From Nocardioides sp. (GTDB lineage Bacteria > Actinomycetota > Actinomycetes > Propionibacteriales > Nocardioidaceae), in assembly GCF_030150155.1 (NCBI RefSeq), contig NZ_JASLGR010000046.1:1-64000 (forward strand): a stretch of DNA of 64,000 nucleotides. Direction: 5' to 3'. The position numbers were made by a program, and so were the translations under genes. Numbering within the stretch: position 1 is the stretch's first letter; every line of letters begins with the position of its first letter. A model generated the notes under the pieces. That model saw nothing but the letters and a program-made list of their open reading frames with translations, ran no database searches and had not been told where the DNA came from. Below are positions 44,854-53,554 of the stretch, piece by piece.

Positions 44854-46821
44854 TTAGCGTCGAGTGATCTTCTTGACCTTGAACGTCCGGGTTTGCGCCT
44901 CGTAGCCGTCCGAGCCCGAATAGCGCACCGTGAGCGTGGTGGTGCGCTTGATCAGAGCACGACGGAGGGTGACGGTGGCCCTGCCGTGGGCGAGGGGGAG
45001 TGGGCGCTTCCAGCGGGTTCCTGCCACCGTGACGGTGCCGGTGACAGTCCCCGACGCACCGGTGGCACGCACCCGGATCGTCGCCCTGGTGCCTCGGAGA
45101 ACGACCGTGGCGCTGATCTGCGGCCTGATCCTGACCGTACGGGGCGTGCTCGGTGGTGGGGTGGCTGCCGGGACCGCCAGAGCGTTCGAGCGCGCCGAAC
45201 CCGGGACGATGCCGGTGGCGCTGGCGTCGACCTGCACGCTGATCCGGTGTCCCTGATCCGCCGCTGTGACGGTGTACGTCAGGCCGGTGACCGAGCTGAG
45301 CAGCGAGGTCAGCCCGGGCGCAAGGATCGGTTCGCCGTCACGGAGCCAGATCTGCTGGAAGCTGAGCACGGATCGGGGCGCCTTCCACTGCCCGTTGTCG
45401 ACACTGAGCACCGAACCGGGGCGGAGAGATCCGGCCGGGGCCGTCAGGACAGGGGCGATCTGGTTGACAGCGGCGCACGACCCACCCGAGCTCAACGGAC
45501 CGCCGTTGATGCAGGACCGTTCGACAGGGGTGGTGGCCTGCTGAGCCAGGAGGTCACGGGGCACGAGGGCGAACTCCTGCCAGTGGGTCGGCATCGGCGA
45601 CTGGTCCTCGTTGCGCACCACGTGGTGGAAGCCGACGTTCACCCAGGCGACCGGATCGGTGAGTGGAGTCGTGTCCTGGGCGACGTACTCGCTGATGTTG
45701 CGCGCCGGACAGGAGAGGTCCAGGTTGTCCCAGGCGTACTGCTCGCACGGCTTGGCATTGGTGAAGCTCACCGGCGCCGAGGTGGCCGGCTGCAGCGTGT
45801 CCTGGACACTGTCGTTGACGATCTCATAGGACCGCGGCAGACCGTCAGGGTCGAGTGAGGTCGGGTTGACCACCCGCCACCAGGTGAGGCGACTCGGAGT
45901 GGTCGGTGCGACGAAGGCCCGCGACTCGGTCGTCGGCGTCCCCTGGAGCTTGTTCGAGCTGGGCGAGGCCTGCTGGTAGTCCCACCGTTGGACCTCCTGA
46001 GGACCGCTGTCGATGCCGAAGTCCACGCGGTAGATCGCGTTGTGCCAGTGCGAGGCAGCGACCGGCGTGGAGCTCGTCTCGCCGGTGCGCGCGCCGACCT
46101 GCCAGCCGAGAGATGGGTCGGTGGGGAAGAAGAGGGCGTCCTGGCCGATGTCCCCGGTCGCGCCGAGCCCGACCGTGATCGTGCCCTGGTCGGTCAACGT
46201 GACCTTCTGCTGGTACTCGTACCAGCCGACCTTCGAGAGGGAGGAGATCTCCAGTGCCTGTCCCTGCTCGGTGTACCTGCCCTCCTCGAAGCCCGGGTAG
46301 TCCTGGGAGTGCCAGGCGAGGCCCGTCGAGGTCGTCGCGAGGCAGGCACCCGGGATCGTCCGTTGGGTGTACGTCGAACCGACGTAGAACGACTGGTCGA
46401 AGGAGACCATCGTGCCGGGGCAGGTGCTGGGCGTCTGAGCGATCAGCTGGATACCGCCGAGACCTCCGCCGGTGAGGTCGTCGAAGCCGACAGTCCCGGT
46501 GTCGTAGGGCACGTTCAGCTGCGCGAGCGCCAGTGAGTCGAGGATGGGCATCCAGCCCGTGTACTCGCGATCTCCGGTCGCGGGACGGAACTGGAGGTTC
46601 TCGATGACGAGGCCCTTCAGATCGTCGATGCGGACGCACATCCGCCACGAAGAGCCCGTGCTGAGTGTGCGGTTCACCTGGGCGGCTCCACACGACAGCG
46701 GGGTGTCGAGCGGAACGGTGGCGCCAAGGGCGGGCTCCGCTTGGACGGGAGTGGCACCGAGGCCCGCCAGGGCCAGGCCGATCCCGAGGATGGTCACCAG
46801 CGCCTTCGGCATCGTTCTCAT
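44854..46821 (-). CDS. Secreted copper amine oxidase-like protein with C-terminal Ig-like region
   Basis: 655 residues; signal peptide ends ATPVQA. Residues 160-430 match the catalytic barrel of copper amine oxidases: copper ligands SHWHN (His258, His260) and a third His in VGFHHVVRNED (399/400), with ISEYVAQD and PMPTHW typical of the family. The cofactor motif T-x-x-N-Y-D/E-Y reads K-V-G-W-Y-E-Y (Tyr201), so Thr and Asn are replaced. Topaquinone formation, and thus oxidase activity, is uncertain. Residues 430-655 are Ig/cell-wall-type repeats ending in a basic tail. ATG overlaps the stop of the upstream gene (ATGA). Confidence 0.78.
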   Translation of the reverse strand: MRTMPKALVTILGIGLALAGLGATPVQAEPALGATVPLDTPLSCGAAQVNRTLSTGSSWRMCVRIDDLKGLVIENLQFRPATGDREYTGWMPILDSLALAQLNVPYDTGTVGFDDLTGGGLGGIQLIAQTPSTCPGTMVSFDQSFYVGSTYTQRTIPGACLATTSTGLAWHSQDYPGFEEGRYTEQGQALEISSLSKVGWYEYQQKVTLTDQGTITVGLGATGDIGQDALFFPTDPSLGWQVGARTGETSSTPVAASHWHNAIYRVDFGIDSGPQEVQRWDYQQASPSSNKLQGTPTTESRAFVAPTTPSRLTWWRVVNPTSLDPDGLPRSYEIVNDSVQDTLQPATSAPVSFTNAKPCEQYAWDNLDLSCPARNISEYVAQDTTPLTDPVAWVNVGFHHVVRNEDQSPMPTHWQEFALVPRDLLAQQATTPVERSCINGGPLSSGGSCAAVNQIAPVLTAPAGSLRPGSVLSVDNGQWKAPRSVLSFQQIWLRDGEPILAPGLTSLLSSVTGLTYTVTAADQGHRISVQVDASATGIVPGSARSNALAVPAATPPPSTPRTVRIRPQISATVVLRGTRATIRVRATGASGTVTGTVTVAGTRWKRPLPLAHGRATVTLRRALIKRTTTLTVRYSGSDGYEAQTRTFKVKKITRR

Positions 46822-47630
46822 CGGGACTGTCCCTCGACCATGACGATCCGACGAGCAGTGAGGTCGACCGCGAAGTCCTGGGTGGAGAGGTAGCCGCCGC
46901 CGGGGAGGCCGATCAGGAGACGCAGGCAACGGCCCTGCCCACACGGGGAGTCCGCCTGCTCGGGGAGACCCGCAGGTGTGGCGTCGGCCCAGACCAGGGC
47001 ACTTGCCGAGAGCTGACTCGCGGCCGTCAAGGCGCTGCCGGTCAGCCTGGCGAACTGCTGGTGGAAGACAAGCGGCAGATCCGAGTGGACCGCCAGGTCG
47101 AGGGCGACCGCTACCTCGGACGATGACGGCGGCCACTGCGCCGTCGTGCTGGTCTGGGACCAGGTGATTCGGTCCAGGGTGAGGTCGACGGTCGCCTGCG
47201 TGGTCGTCGCGTGGGCATAGTCGTACGTGACGACAGTGACGAGTCTGTGGGGCGAGGGCGGTGACGCGTCCGATGTCGTCGTCGCTGGCGCAGACGGCTG
47301 GTCGGACGAGACCTCGGCGAGGAGGACCTCCGCACCGGGAGCTCCGAGGACGTCATGGGCCCCGGCAGGCAGGGCGGCCAGCGCCTTGTGGACGGCGTAG
47401 CCACGTTCGCCGACGCTGAGCGGAGCTCGCGAGGCCCGCAACGCGGGGCGGGCCGCCGGGAGCTTGCCGTCCCCCACCCGGGAGACGTCAGCGGCGTTGG
47501 GGATGGCCGGCTTCGGGTCGCTTCTGGCAGCGAGCGTGGGGGCACACCACAGGCCCGCAGCAGCGGCGATCACGCCGAGACCCAGACCGGTGGCGAGATG
47601 GGGATGGAAGGTGGGGCGCGCGGTGAGCAT
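46818..47630 (-). CDS. Exported protein, probable N-terminal partner of the amine oxidase-like protein
   Basis: 270 residues with an N-terminal hydrophobic signal/anchor (ATGLGLGVIAAAAGLWCAPTLAA). The middle (HRLVTVVTYDYAHATTTQATVDLTLDRITW and SSSEVAVALDLAVHSDLP) resembles the small alpha/beta N2-N3 domains that precede the catalytic barrel in copper amine oxidases. That barrel gene follows with a 4-base ATGA overlap, so the two look like an oxidase split into two polypeptides. The ribosome site GGGAGGA is strong. Domain assignment is by pattern only. Confidence 0.6.
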   Translation of the reverse strand: MLTARPTFHPHLATGLGLGVIAAAAGLWCAPTLAARSDPKPAIPNAADVSRVGDGKLPAARPALRASRAPLSVGERGYAVHKALAALPAGAHDVLGAPGAEVLLAEVSSDQPSAPATTTSDASPPSPHRLVTVVTYDYAHATTTQATVDLTLDRITWSQTSTTAQWPPSSSEVAVALDLAVHSDLPLVFHQQFARLTGSALTAASQLSASALVWADATPAGLPEQADSPCGQGRCLRLLIGLPGGGYLSTQDFAVDLTARRIVMVEGQSR

Positions 47631-47659
47631 GGGTCCTCCCGAAGACCGCTGGAATGCCA

Positions 47660-47699
47660 GGCGGGGCGCGGCTCATCGCTCGATGAACCGCGCCCCGCC
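47660..47699 (-). terminator. Hairpin terminator after the first RCC1-repeat gene
   Basis: A 19-bp stem (GGCGGGGCGCGG... with its complement at 47681-47699, one mismatch) and a 2-nt loop. Confidence 0.8.
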
Positions 47700-47714
47700 C
47701 GATAGGAATGTCGC

Positions 47715-49604
47715 CTAGATCTTGATCTTGGCCTGGGTGGTGGCGCGGGCGACGTTGGTGTTGCCCGCATAGGTCACGGCGACGGTGTAGCGGCCGCGCT
47801 TGATCTTCTTGAAGCTGACCTTCGCGATGCCCTGCGAGTTCGCCGTGATCGTGATGGTCTTCTTCGTCTTGCCCTTGAGCGTGATCGTCACCTTGCCCGA
47901 GGCGGACACCTTGCCGACCCCACGCAGAGTGACAGTGAGCGTCACCTTCTTGGCGACCTTCTTGGTCTTGCCGGTGGCCTGAGCCTTGACGGCGATCGAC
48001 GGCATGACCTTGCCGACGGTGACCACGGTGCTGGCGTTGCTGCCGAGGGTGGCGCCGTTGCCGGCGTACGTCGCGGTCACCGTGTGGCTGCCCACCGCCA
48101 GGGACGTCGGGAGCTTCCAGGTGGCCTTGCCTCCAGCCAGGGTGCCGGTGGACTTCAGGGAGCCGATCGCGAAGGTGACGGAGCCTGTAGCGGCGCTGCC
48201 GTTGGCTGCCACGGTCGCGGTGACACTGCGGGTGGCGCCGTACGAGCCGCTCGCCGGGGTGGTGGTGAGCTTGACCGTCGACGGGGCCGGAGCCGTCACG
48301 ACTGCGGTCTCCGCCGAGGCCGACGTCACCGAGTCACCGTTGTAGGATGCCGTGGTGCGGTAGCTCAGGGTGTGGCCGATCATGGCCTCGGTGACGGTGA
48401 GCTGAGGGTCGGTCTTGCCCTCGAGCGCCGTGGTCACACCGTCCTTGGTCTGGTACCACTGACTGGTCGGGGTGCTGGTCGGGGTGAGGGAGAACGTCGC
48501 AGGGGTCGCCTGGAGGTTCTGACCGGTGACCGCGACTCCGCTCACTGACGGCTTGCTGAGGGCGCGGAAGGACGTCACGATCGCTGCGGCGTGGGTGCCA
48601 CCCATCGTCACCGAGGCGACAGGCTTCCCTGCCAGCGACGTCGGCGCGGTTGCGACGTCTGCGTCGCCGACGACCCCGCCCCAGGCGACGGTGCTCAGCT
48701 CACCGGTGGTGGTGTCCTGCAGGACGGCCGCCGCGGTGAGGCCGACCGTGAGGGAGAGGACCTTCTTGCCGGGGAACGTCTTCTGCTCGGGGGTCAGGAT
48801 TCCCGGCATGTAGCCCCAGATCCTGATCGTGCCATCGTCGAGCACCAGACCATCGGAGTACCCGCCAGAGCTGATCTGCACGACCTTGTGGCTTCCGAGG
48901 TCGGTGGGAAGGTTGTTGAACGGGTCGTTCGCAGGATCCCCGGTGTGCTGGTCGTCGAGGTTGGTGCCCCAGGCGACGACGGTGCCGTCGGTCCGAAGGC
49001 CCAGGCCGCCGGACATGCCGAACGAGACGTCGGTGTAGTCGTGGTTGTCGGTGACGCGGGAGGGGACCGGTGCCACGCCCGCGTTGGGGTTGTTCGCCGC
49101 GGTGTTCGAGCCCCAGGTGACGATGTCTCCCGTGGATGTCACGGCATAGGCGGCACCGTTGGAGACAGCGATGGCCTTGGCCTTCGTCGGAGCGTCGGTG
49201 GTCAGGTCGAGCGTCAGGGCGCCCCATCCGGTCACTGAGCCGTCCTGGTGGAGCAGGAGGGCACCCTGGGCCCCAGGGTCGAGCGCGATCGCGGCCGCAT
49301 CGGTCACGCCGACGGGGGCGTTCTGCTCCTGCGGACTGGTGGGGTCACCCCATATCTTGAGCTTGCCGTCGTCCGTGACCACGGCCGTGCTGCCGTCATT
49401 TACGGCCGCGTCGACGACGGGCGCCGTCAGGTCGGGCGGAAGCGTCGTCGAGGCGGATGCGCCCGCTGCGCCCCAGGTGACCACGGTCCCAGCGGTCGAT
49501 CCTGGTGGCGCCGTCTTCGCCTCAGCTGGAGCGAAGGTCGCCACGCAGGCGCCGGTAGCGATAGCCCCGACCGTCATGGTCGCGAGCAGAGAACGCACGT
49601 GCAT
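47715..49604 (-). CDS. Secreted RCC1-repeat beta-propeller protein with Ig-like domains
   Basis: 629 residues; signal peptide ends APAEA. Residues about 38-340 hold seven RCC1-type blades, visible as GTVVTWG, GKLKIWG, GSVTGWG, GDIVTWG, GTVVAWG, GTIRIWG and STVAWGG. Next come an Ig-like segment (QWYQTKDG...), a Big-type repeat (GSVTFAIGSLKSTGTLAGG) and a Lys-rich beta domain at the end. No sortase motif. Likely a surface or matrix protein; ligand unknown. ATG 49604 has AGGGAGA upstream. The 5' region has a hairpin (49623-49639) and a CRP-like palindrome. Confidence 0.82.
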   Translation of the reverse strand: MHVRSLLATMTVGAIATGACVATFAPAEAKTAPPGSTAGTVVTWGAAGASASTTLPPDLTAPVVDAAVNDGSTAVVTDDGKLKIWGDPTSPQEQNAPVGVTDAAAIALDPGAQGALLLHQDGSVTGWGALTLDLTTDAPTKAKAIAVSNGAAYAVTSTGDIVTWGSNTAANNPNAGVAPVPSRVTDNHDYTDVSFGMSGGLGLRTDGTVVAWGTNLDDQHTGDPANDPFNNLPTDLGSHKVVQISSGGYSDGLVLDDGTIRIWGYMPGILTPEQKTFPGKKVLSLTVGLTAAAVLQDTTTGELSTVAWGGVVGDADVATAPTSLAGKPVASVTMGGTHAAAIVTSFRALSKPSVSGVAVTGQNLQATPATFSLTPTSTPTSQWYQTKDGVTTALEGKTDPQLTVTEAMIGHTLSYRTTASYNGDSVTSASAETAVVTAPAPSTVKLTTTPASGSYGATRSVTATVAANGSAATGSVTFAIGSLKSTGTLAGGKATWKLPTSLAVGSHTVTATYAGNGATLGSNASTVVTVGKVMPSIAVKAQATGKTKKVAKKVTLTVTLRGVGKVSASGKVTITLKGKTKKTITITANSQGIAKVSFKKIKRGRYTVAVTYAGNTNVARATTQAKIKI

Positions 49605-49715
49605 GGATATCTCCCTGTGTCGTGGGAGGTGACCTCCCAGGTAAGTGATGTCGATCCTGGTGACGCGAGCAGACCTCGTCAGCCCATCAGTGGCAACGCG
49701 CCCCGAACGAGATTG

Positions 49716-49743
49716 CGAATTTGTGATGGTCATCACAATTTCG
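49716..49743. promoter_or_regulatory. CRP/GlxR-like palindrome upstream of the first RCC1 gene
   Basis: The core TGTGATGGTCATCACA (49722-49737) is a perfect TGTGA-N6-TCACA site. The symmetry extends to 28 bp with a single mismatched pair. It lies 112 bp before the start codon. Confidence 0.68.
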
Positions 49744-49760
49744 GCTTGGCCTCGACGCGA

Positions 49761-49797
49761 CGGTGCCCGGCAGCAGACAGGCTGCTGCCGGGCACCG
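49761..49797 (-). terminator. Hairpin terminator after six-cysteine secreted protein 1
   Basis: Perfect 16-bp stem (CGGTGCCCGGCAGCAG and complement) with 5-nt loop ACAGG, 43 bp past the stop codon. Confidence 0.87.
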
Positions 49798-49839
49798 CGA
49801 CTACGGTCTACTTGTTGGATGCGGCGGTGAGGCCTCGGC

Positions 49840-50523
49840 TCAGAGGAAGTTGATCAGACCGCCAGAGCCGGTCTTGACGTTGAGCGGCACGTGGAGGGTG
49901 ATGTTCTTGCCGTTCGTGATCACCGAGGTGCACAGCAGACCCGACTTGTTGGCGATGGTCAGGTCGCCGTCAAGCGTCAGCGGCTGGCCGGCGGTGGTGT
50001 TGTTCTCGTCGAACGTGAACGTGGTGGGGGTGCCGGTGGTGCTGCTGTACAGGTCGAAGCTGCAGAAGCCAGCGAAGTTGACGTGGACCTTGGGGCAGGC
50101 GGCCGTACCGAAGTCGACGTCGCCGGTGATCGGGTTGTCGGTGACGGGGGTGGTTGCGGTCCCGGCGGCGTTCTTCAGGCCGATGTTGCCGCAGGAGCCG
50201 AGCGTGATCGCCACGGTCGCGCCGGGGATGATCGAGGGGCACGACAGCGAGAAGGTGCTGATGTCGGCCCAGGTCGTGGGCACCGGGGCACCGGGGTAGA
50301 CGTTTCCGGTGGCCGAAGCGCTCGTGCAGGTGACCAGGCCGTAGCCGGGGATGTTGGCAGTGACGCCGGGCTTGCCGGTTGCACTGAAGGTGTCGTTGGT
50401 GTGGGTGCCGCCGACCTGCAGGTCGGCCGGAGGAGTGCTGGCGCTGGCCATCGCCGGGGCGAGGGCCAAAGCGAGCGCGCCAGCGGTGGCACCGAGGCCG
50501 AGGGTGATCCGTCGAAGATTCAT
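49840..50523 (-). CDS. Secreted six-cysteine protein, paralogue 1
   Basis: 227 residues; signal peptide ends MASA. The mature part is rich in Thr, Gly and beta strands, with six cysteines (TCTS, SCPS, GSCG, ACPK, FCSF, LCTS) at positions shared by the two paralogues downstream, suggesting three disulfides. Conserved blocks: PTTWADI, VTDNPITGDVDFGTA, VHVNFAGFCSFDLYSSTTGT and the tail GGLINFL. Family not recognised. Strongly expressed-gene features: -10 TAAAAT 112 nt upstream, conserved leader, own terminator. Confidence 0.8.
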   Translation of the reverse strand: MNLRRITLGLGATAGALALALAPAMASASTPPADLQVGGTHTNDTFSATGKPGVTANIPGYGLVTCTSASATGNVYPGAPVPTTWADISTFSLSCPSIIPGATVAITLGSCGNIGLKNAAGTATTPVTDNPITGDVDFGTAACPKVHVNFAGFCSFDLYSSTTGTPTTFTFDENNTTAGQPLTLDGDLTIANKSGLLCTSVITNGKNITLHVPLNVKTGSGGLINFL

Positions 50524-50641
50524 CGGACGTTCCAATCTGTGGAGGTATCGGCACCAACCTGATGCCGGGAGCATCCTGCGCATCAGAACGAGAACGTGTT
50601 CAACCTCACACCGAAACTTTCGCAACCGATTGACGATTTTA
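50524..50641 (-). promoter_or_regulatory. Promoter and conserved structured 5' leader of paralogue 1
   Basis: Read on the minus strand: -10 TAAAAT (50641-50636) inside ATTGTCTAAAATCG, a conserved TGCGCAGGAT (50582-50573), a CGGCA/TGCCG hairpin (50567-50549) and CTCCACAG near the start. The same order occurs before paralogues 2 and 3. Confidence 0.65.
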
Positions 50642-50881
50642 GACAATCTGTGAACTGAGGGGTTGACTGTGCTGCGTATGTGTGCCTGTGCTCGATGGGG
50701 ACGAGTTTGCGAGCATGCAAGACGGGGCCGGTGGGGACAGTTTTCATCACCCTCGTTACAACTTTTGCTGGCAGTGACTTGCAGCTCTCTCGCCCTGGAA
50801 CGGCTCGGCAACAGCTCCTCCTAAGGTGATCCGCATCACGTCCGCAAGGGCGGGTGGAGCCTGGAGTTGAGGGGATAGAAG
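50642..50881. other. Intergenic region between divergent paralogue 1 and second RCC1 gene
   Basis: With the leader this makes about 358 bp without a gene. It carries a TTGACT (50663-50668) that recurs as TTGACA upstream of paralogues 2 and 3, a TAAGGT box (50822-50827) and a CRP-like dyad nearer the RCC1 gene. Nothing else is recognised. Confidence 0.6.
50825..50840. promoter_or_regulatory. CRP-like dyad upstream of the second RCC1 gene
   Basis: GGTGATCCGCATCACG matches TGTGA-N6-TCACA with one change per half-site. It overlaps a TAAGGT -10-like box at 50822-50827 and lies 41 bp before the start codon. Confidence 0.42.
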
Positions 50882-52528
50882 ATGGTGCACGGACGTAGAA
50901 GGGTGATCGGGGGGATCGTTCTCACAGTGATCGCCGGGTTGACGGCCGCGATGAGCATGGTTGCTCCGGCCACGGCAGACACGCCGTGGGTGGTGCCGCC
51001 GACGCCAGTGGCTTCGTTGCCGCTCGCGCACTCGGGAGAGCTTCGTGTGGCGGGTGATGACCAGTTCGGACAGCTGACGGTGCCGACGTCGTTGCGGGGC
51101 GTCGCCGTGAGTCAGGTCGCGACCAACAACCAGGCGATGCTCGCGCTGACCGCGGCGGGGACCGTGATCGGGTGGGGAGCCAACGACGCACGGACCACGC
51201 GGATCCCGGACGCTCTCAATGAGGTCGGGGCGGTCCAGATCGCGATGGACAACGAGTTCGCCGCAGCAGTGACGAAGAACGGCAAGGTGATCGTCTGGGG
51301 ACCAGCAGTTGCCGGTCAGTCGCCACTGAAGGTGCCCGCTGACCTCGGGCCTGTAACGCAGGTCGCGATCTCCGGCCGGAATGCTGCGGCTCTGTTGCAG
51401 GACGGCACCGTACGTGCGTGGGGTCTGGACCCGGCGCTCAATATCGTGCCGCCCTCGCTACACGCCTCGGCAGTTGTCGGTTCAGGGGGTTTCGTGTTTT
51501 ACGCACTCACCGCCGAAGGCACGGTCGTCAGGTGGGGGACAGGAAACTTCTCTCAGAATCCTGCGACCAGTGTTCCGGGAGCGGTGAAGGGTATTGCGAT
51601 GCCCTATGCCGTGATGACGGATGGAACGCTTCAACGGCTGAGCTCAGGTTCGTCAAACTTGCCGTCCTCGCTCGCCGGGCTCACGTTCGCGGCAGCGTCA
51701 AGCGCCGTTTCGGGCGTCAGCGCAGCGCTGGACACATCGGGCGTCTTGCACCAGTGGCTGCCTGGTGATGCCGAGCTCCCTGTACCGTCCGAGTTGAACG
51801 ACTCCGGAATCACGCAGGTGGTCGGCGGGTTCCTAGTGCGGCTCGTGGACAGCGACGCGGGACCGGCGGGCTCGAAGGTCGGGAACCTCGCGGTGATCGT
51901 GTCAGCGATGCTGCCTGCCGCAACCCCCGCGGTCGCGGGCAGCGCACGTCCCGGGGGAGTTTTGACCGCGACCGCAGGCACCTTCTCCGCTGTGCCTGAC
52001 GTTGTGACCGGGGAATGGTTCGTCGGTGGTGTCGCGACTGGTAACACCTCGGCCTCCTTGCCTGTGACGGCTGCGATGGTGGGCAAGGTGGTGACCTACG
52101 CCTCGACGGCGACGAAGGCCGGAGCGTCCGCGGTCACCTCGACATCGGCACCCATCACGGTCCAGGCCGCCCCGAAGCCTCCGGTTCCGGAGAAGGTTGC
52201 CTCGGTGACGAAGGTGGGGTCGGTCTCGGTTGCGAAGAAGGGTGCCAAGGTCACGATCAAGGTGGCGGTCTCGGCGTCGAAGGCCCGCACAGGAACTCTC
52301 ACGGTCGTGATCACGAAGGGCTCCAAGCGAGTGGTCACCAAGACGGTTGCGGTGTCGGCGAGTGGCGCAGCGACGATCAGCGTCACGAAGTTCAACAAGA
52401 TGGCGTTGAAGGCCATCAAGGGCAAGTCCAAGACTCGATATCGCGGGAAGTACACCCTGAGCGTCACCTACAACGGCAACCCTCAGGTCAAGCCGAGCGC
52501 GGCGAAGTCCGCGTTCAAGGTGAAGTGA
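50882..52528 (+). CDS. Second secreted RCC1-repeat protein
   Basis: 548 residues; signal peptide ends APATA. Seven RCC1-like repeats, visible as GELRVAG, GTVIGWG, GKVIVWG, GTVRAWG, GTVVRWG, GTLQRLS and GVLHQW; the last two are degenerate. An Ig-like segment (GEWFVGGVATGNTSASLPVTAAMVG) and a Lys-rich C-terminal beta domain like that of the first RCC1 protein follow. It is a diverged paralogue on the opposite strand. ATG has GAGGGG upstream. Lower GC than core genes in parts. Ends before a bidirectional terminator. Confidence 0.8.
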   Translation: MVHGRRRVIGGIVLTVIAGLTAAMSMVAPATADTPWVVPPTPVASLPLAHSGELRVAGDDQFGQLTVPTSLRGVAVSQVATNNQAMLALTAAGTVIGWGANDARTTRIPDALNEVGAVQIAMDNEFAAAVTKNGKVIVWGPAVAGQSPLKVPADLGPVTQVAISGRNAAALLQDGTVRAWGLDPALNIVPPSLHASAVVGSGGFVFYALTAEGTVVRWGTGNFSQNPATSVPGAVKGIAMPYAVMTDGTLQRLSSGSSNLPSSLAGLTFAAASSAVSGVSAALDTSGVLHQWLPGDAELPVPSELNDSGITQVVGGFLVRLVDSDAGPAGSKVGNLAVIVSAMLPAATPAVAGSARPGGVLTATAGTFSAVPDVVTGEWFVGGVATGNTSASLPVTAAMVGKVVTYASTATKAGASAVTSTSAPITVQAAPKPPVPEKVASVTKVGSVSVAKKGAKVTIKVAVSASKARTGTLTVVITKGSKRVVTKTVAVSASGAATISVTKFNKMALKAIKGKSKTRYRGKYTLSVTYNGNPQVKPSAAKSAFKVK

Positions 52529-52552
52529 GGATCTGACCGCTTGCCCGCAGAT

Positions 52553-52586
52553 GATGCCCGGTCCCGTGTTGGCGGGACCGGGCATC
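52553..52586. terminator. Bidirectional terminator between the second RCC1 gene and paralogue 2
   Basis: Perfect 14-bp stem GATGCCCGGTCCCG / CGGGACCGGGCATC with 6-nt loop, between convergent genes. Confidence 0.87.
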
Positions 52587-52613
52587 TACGTTCGATCGAG
52601 AGTGTTCCGTGGT

Positions 52614-53294
52614 TCAGAGGAAGTTAATCAAGCCTCCCGAGGAGGTCTTGATCGCGAGCGGGACGTGGAACGTGATGTTCTTGCCGTTCACGTAGGTCGA
52701 TGTGCAGAGCAGGCCGGACCTGTTTCCGATAGTCAGGTCGCCATCGATCGTCAGGAGTTGGGTGCCGTCGGGCCGTACGTTCTCGTCCAAGGCATAGGTG
52801 GGGGCAGTGCCGGTGGTGCTCGTGTAGAGGTCGAAGCTGCAGAAGCCAGCGTAGTTCACGTGGACCTTCGGGCAGGACGCGGTGCCGAAGTCGACGTTGC
52901 CGGCGATCGGATTGTCAGTGACGGGTGCGGTGACCGTGCCGGCGGCGTTCTGAAGCCCGATGTTCCCGCAGGAGCCGACGCTGATGGCCGTGGTCGTGCC
53001 GGGAATGAGGGAGGGGCAGGCGACCGAGAAGCTGTTGATGTCGGCCCAGGTCGTGGGCGCCGTGGTGGCGGGATAGATCGAGCCAGCTGCGCTGAGGCTG
53101 GTGCAGGTGACGGTGCCGTAGCCGGGCACGGTACCGGTGATGGGTGACAGTGCTGTGCCGCTGAAGGCGACGGCGGTGTACCCACCTCCAACCTGGAGGC
53201 TGGGTGACGCTGCCTTCGCCAGGGCCGGGGTGAAAGCAAGGGTCAGAGCGCCGACGGTTGCGCCGAGCGTAGCGATCATCCGGTGATGATTCAT
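52614..53294 (-). CDS. Secreted six-cysteine protein, paralogue 2
   Basis: 226 residues; signal peptide ends LAKA. Same six cysteines and blocks as paralogue 1: GYGTVTCTS, PTTWADINSF, GSCGNIGLQNAAGT, VTDNPIAGNVDFGTASCPKVHVNYAGFCSFDLYTSTTGT and intact tail SSGGLINFL. The stretch GTAPTYALDENVR matches paralogue 3 more closely than paralogue 1, so copies 2 and 3 are the younger duplicates. Preceded by the conserved leader. Function unknown; likely an abundant extracellular protein. Confidence 0.8.
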   Translation of the reverse strand: MNHHRMIATLGATVGALTLAFTPALAKAASPSLQVGGGYTAVAFSGTALSPITGTVPGYGTVTCTSLSAAGSIYPATTAPTTWADINSFSVACPSLIPGTTTAISVGSCGNIGLQNAAGTVTAPVTDNPIAGNVDFGTASCPKVHVNYAGFCSFDLYTSTTGTAPTYALDENVRPDGTQLLTIDGDLTIGNRSGLLCTSTYVNGKNITFHVPLAIKTSSGGLINFL

Positions 53295-53411
53295 GATCCA
53301 GTCCTAACTGTGGAGTTTGCGGCACCACGCGATGCCGTGCGGATCCTGCGCAGCGGAGCGAGACGGCGGTCAACCCTACGGTCGGTCTTTTCTGGCGGAC
53401 TGTCGATTTTA
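53295..53411 (-). promoter_or_regulatory. Promoter and conserved structured 5' leader of paralogue 2
   Basis: Minus strand: TAAAAT (53411-53406), TGCGCAGGAT (53352-53343), CGGCA/TGCCG hairpin (53337-53320, 8-nt loop), CTCCACAG, then AGGACT before the ATG. Confidence 0.65.
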
Positions 53412-53490
53412 GGCAATGAGTCCGGGGCCTCTTGACAACGCCGTGCTCGCCTCGGGTGTCATTGAGAAGGCTGGATCAATGCCGCCGGGA

Positions 53491-53524
53491 GATGCCCGGC
53501 CTTGCATTGGCGGGACCGGGCACC
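53491..53524 (-). terminator. Degenerate copy of the terminator, after paralogue 3
   Basis: Clearly related to 52553-52586 but with changes that leave about 7 paired bases (TGCCCGG/CCGGGCA). It indicates that gene and terminator were duplicated together. Confidence 0.6.
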
Positions 53525-53554
53525 GCCCTTCTCATCGAGTGTCTCTTGCGGGGC

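Noticed and set aside
53435..53440. TTGACA as a plus-strand promoter element upstream of paralogue 2 (and 54377, 50663)
   Set aside because: The motif recurs in all three upstream regions but no suitable -10 box follows on the plus strand, and the spacing to the minus-strand -10 is too long for a -35 box. Left as an unexplained conserved element.
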